Source: Deltaproteobacteria bacterium (GTDB lineage: Bacteria; Desulfobacterota; DSM-4660; Desulfatiglandales; B25-G16). Taken from it: 7,272 nt of DNA. The translations under genes were made by a program, and so were the position numbers. The notes beneath the pieces were generated by a model that saw nothing but the letters and a program-made list of their open reading frames with translations, had not been told where the DNA came from and did not search any database. The first letter of the stretch is position 1. Every line of letters begins with the position of its first letter. Shown here one piece after another: positions 5,919 to 7,272 of the stretch. The stretch spans positions 1 to 7,272 of the forward strand of contig JAFDHR010000112.1 in NCBI GenBank assembly GCA_019308645.1, written 5' to 3'.

Positions 5919-6722
5919 TTACTCCCCCTTAAAATGTGGTTTTCTCTTCTCCATAAAAGCTGTCATAGCTTCCCGCACATCCTGTGAAAATAAAAGCACC
6001 ATATTTTTTTGCATTGCCATGGACATTCCATCCCCAACAGTTGCACTTCTACTGTAGTTAAGCACCTTTTTGGTTTGCTGAACAGCAAGGGGAGCATTTT
6101 CTGCGATCAGTGCGGCAAGCTTTTTTGCCTCCTCCATAAGTGACTCTCTGTCTGCATATATGCCATTTACCAGTCCCATGTGTGCAGCATCCTTGGCAGA
6201 GAAAAAGCGTGCGGTATAGGCCATTTCTCTTGTAAAACCCTGACCGATTATCAGGGGAAGGCGTTGGAGTATGCCCATGTCCGCCACAAGCCCTATGCCA
6301 GCTTCTCTCAGAGAGAATGTGGCGTCTTCTGTACAGAGCCGAATATCACAGGCAGCAATCATATCAAATCCGCCACCCACGCACTTACCATGGACTGCCG
6401 CGATAACAGGCTTTGGACATTCCTCAAGCACATTGCAGCAATCAAATAATTCGTGCAATTTTTCAGGAAAATCCAGACTGCCTTTTGGTGTACCATCAAG
6501 GCCCGCGGAGACAAAATCTTTTAGGTCAAGACCCGCACAGAAAATCTGGGCATTGCTTTTAAGGATAATTGCCCTCACCTCATCCTTTTCACTTAATTCC
6601 CTCACGGCGCCTGTGATTTCAGCTGCAAACTCCAGGCTAAGTGCATTAAGGCTTTCTGTCCTGGCAAGGGCCAAGGTGCCGATAGTATCTTCGATCTTCA
6701 GTTCAAGAAACCTATAACCCAT
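5919..6722 (-). CDS. Crotonase-superfamily protein, probable delta(3,5)-delta(2,4)-dienoyl-CoA isomerase
   Basis: This 267-residue protein has the complete enoyl-CoA hydratase/isomerase fold. FCAGLDL (61-67) supplies the first oxyanion-hole backbone. HGKCVGGGFD (111-120) and ACDIRLCTEDATFSLREAGIGLVADMG (124-150, given for its spacing) form the core, and a C-terminal helix carries EAMTAFMEKRKP. The acidic residues Asp120, Glu140 and Asp148 have the same spacing (20 and 8) as rat peroxisomal/mitochondrial ECH1 Asp176, Glu196 and Asp204. True hydratases have Glu at the first site and lack the third acid. The expected reaction is isomerisation of 3,5-dienoyl-CoA to 2,4-dienoyl-CoA in degradation of unsaturated fatty acids. 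Superfamily is certain; the isomerase assignment is inferred from residues, and other CoA isomerase or hydratase activities remain possible. No other beta-oxidation gene is visible nearby. Confidence 0.93.
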   Translation of the reverse strand: MGYRFLELKIEDTIGTLALARTESLNALSLEFAAEITGAVRELSEKDEVRAIILKSNAQIFCAGLDLKDFVSAGLDGTPKGSLDFPEKLHELFDCCNVLEECPKPVIAAVHGKCVGGGFDMIAACDIRLCTEDATFSLREAGIGLVADMGILQRLPLIIGQGFTREMAYTARFFSAKDAAHMGLVNGIYADRESLMEEAKKLAALIAENAPLAVQQTKKVLNYSRSATVGDGMSMAMQKNMVLLFSQDVREAMTAFMEKRKPHFKGE

Positions 6723-6728
6723 AGTATC

Positions 6729-6734
6729 CCTCCT
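6729..6734 (-). promoter_or_regulatory. Ribosome binding site of the crotonase gene
   Basis: On the minus strand AGGAGG precedes ATG 6722 by six bases, an ideal Shine-Dalgarno that fixes the start. No clear sigma-70 or sigma-54 promoter was found in the AT-rich DNA just upstream, which includes an A/T run at about 6775-6788. Confidence 0.85.
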
Positions 6735-7149
6735 TTTTAAAGCCCATTTTCAGCAGAAAGATTTTGATACCTTTTAAAAAATTTTTTTCACTACTCGCTT
6801 CACACACCTATTGTTTTTTGATATCTCTTTTAATAGATAATTACAAGTGTTTATCCGGGTTAATTCTGGTACATCACCCTGTCTTTTAAAAAAAAGTATT
6901 GATGTCATGGCAAAAGCTTTGTGCCCACTAATCTTATAATAGTCTGAGTCATATACTCTCGGTCTCACTTTCATTTTCTCCTACTGGTGATTGGTACAAA
7001 TCTTTTTGCGGATTGGTGTGGAAAAGAACTCGATCTAAAGAAGTAGTTACAAGCATCAACAGTCTCGCATCACTACCAGTTGATGAGATTCGTTGTGTGA
7101 TGTGAAGTTGATGTGTGAAACTCGATTCTTGGGGTAACATGAAGTGTAG
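6735..7149. other. Intergenic stretch without a supported gene
   Basis: This stretch is AT-rich. It contains a TTTTAAAAAATTTTTTT tract (about 6773-6788), a TTTTAAAAAAAA run near 6886 and short TGATGTG direct repeats (about 7098-7115). Two minus-strand frames of 66 and 63 codons (6774-6974, 6949-7140) overlap each other. Only the first has a possible ribosome site (AGGAG, three bases before its ATG), and neither product resembles a family I know. I see no RNA gene or GTTCA element here. It probably holds the promoter and leader of the minus-strand crotonase gene. Confidence 0.4.
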
Positions 7150-7272
7150 CTATTTCATCTCATACAGGTGATAAGCCAGTTTCGTCGTCCTAAAAATGCA
7201 CATGCATGCATGATAAATCATATTTCTAAATGTCCCTGAAAGATGCTCGTACTCTTTTTGGAGGCTCTCCGT
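7150..7272 (-). CDS. Possible C-terminal end of a minus-strand gene (partial)
   Basis: Reading leftward from the window edge, one minus-strand frame stays open for 40 codons to TAG at 7152-7150. The product starts TESLQKEYEHLSGTFRNMIY, which is polar and helix-like, and ends AYHLYEMK. I do not recognise it. The middle part is translated from a palindromic ATGCATGCAT stretch (about 7202-7211), which argues for non-coding DNA. The open length is compatible with chance. Confidence 0.2.
   Translation of the reverse strand, partial: TESLQKEYEHLSGTFRNMIYHACMCIFRTTKLAYHLYEMK

Noticed and set aside
6774..6974. 66-codon minus-strand frame with AGGAG three bases before its ATG
   Set aside because: The spacing is short, the codons run through AT tracts, it overlaps another equally weak frame, and no family is recognised. 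Kept only as a note in the intergenic entry.
7177..7186. CAGTTTCGTC shared with 291-300 as a long-range direct repeat
   Set aside because: A 10-base match is expected by chance several times in a window of this size, and the flanks do not align convincingly.

Overview
The window carries four well-supported genes of a moderate-GC bacterium, three small or partial reading frames of low certainty, and a family of short inverted-repeat elements in the intergenic DNA. The protein types and the GTTCA-rich intergenic repeats suggest a Desulfobacterota (deltaproteobacterial) genome. That placement rests on recalled resemblance and no taxonomic marker gene is present.

Layout. Positions 1-472 hold no complete gene. 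There is a possible C-terminal end of an upstream gene (1-114), the right end of one GTTCA-heptad repeat (75-118), an AT-rich inverted repeat (141-198) and a 240-bp element with GTTCA-type inverted ends (195-434). A plus-strand cluster follows: an ArsP/YraQ-type membrane permease (473-1645), a small CPKC thioredoxin-like protein (1731-1961), a possible 45-residue frame that overlaps both neighbours (1949-2086), and a lipoprotein-anchored MsrA-MsrB fusion (2086-3204). Next is tex (3370-5514), encoding a transcription accessory/RNA-binding protein. A second GTTCA-ended element (5540-5864) fills the gap between tex and a convergent minus-strand crotonase-fold gene (5919-6722). That protein carries the three acidic residues of a delta(3,5)-delta(2,4)-dienoyl-CoA isomerase. 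The last 550 bases hold no supported gene apart from a possible partial minus-strand frame at the edge.

How the genes may work together. Permease and CPKC protein form a familiar pair in metal or metalloid efflux loci. With the downstream methionine sulfoxide reductase they would make a small detoxification and oxidative-repair unit: export of a soft metal or arsenical, a thiol redox partner, and repair of oxidised methionines at the envelope. Co-transcription is inferred from strand and spacing. A well-formed promoter-like pair just before msrAB could also drive it separately. Tex is a housekeeping gene. The crotonase belongs to CoA-linked degradation of unsaturated acids and is unrelated to the first cluster.

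Most unusual signals: the GTTCA-heptad elements with matching ends but unrelated cores; the unannotated small frame coupled to both neighbours; and the stripped cysteine set of the MsrB domain.
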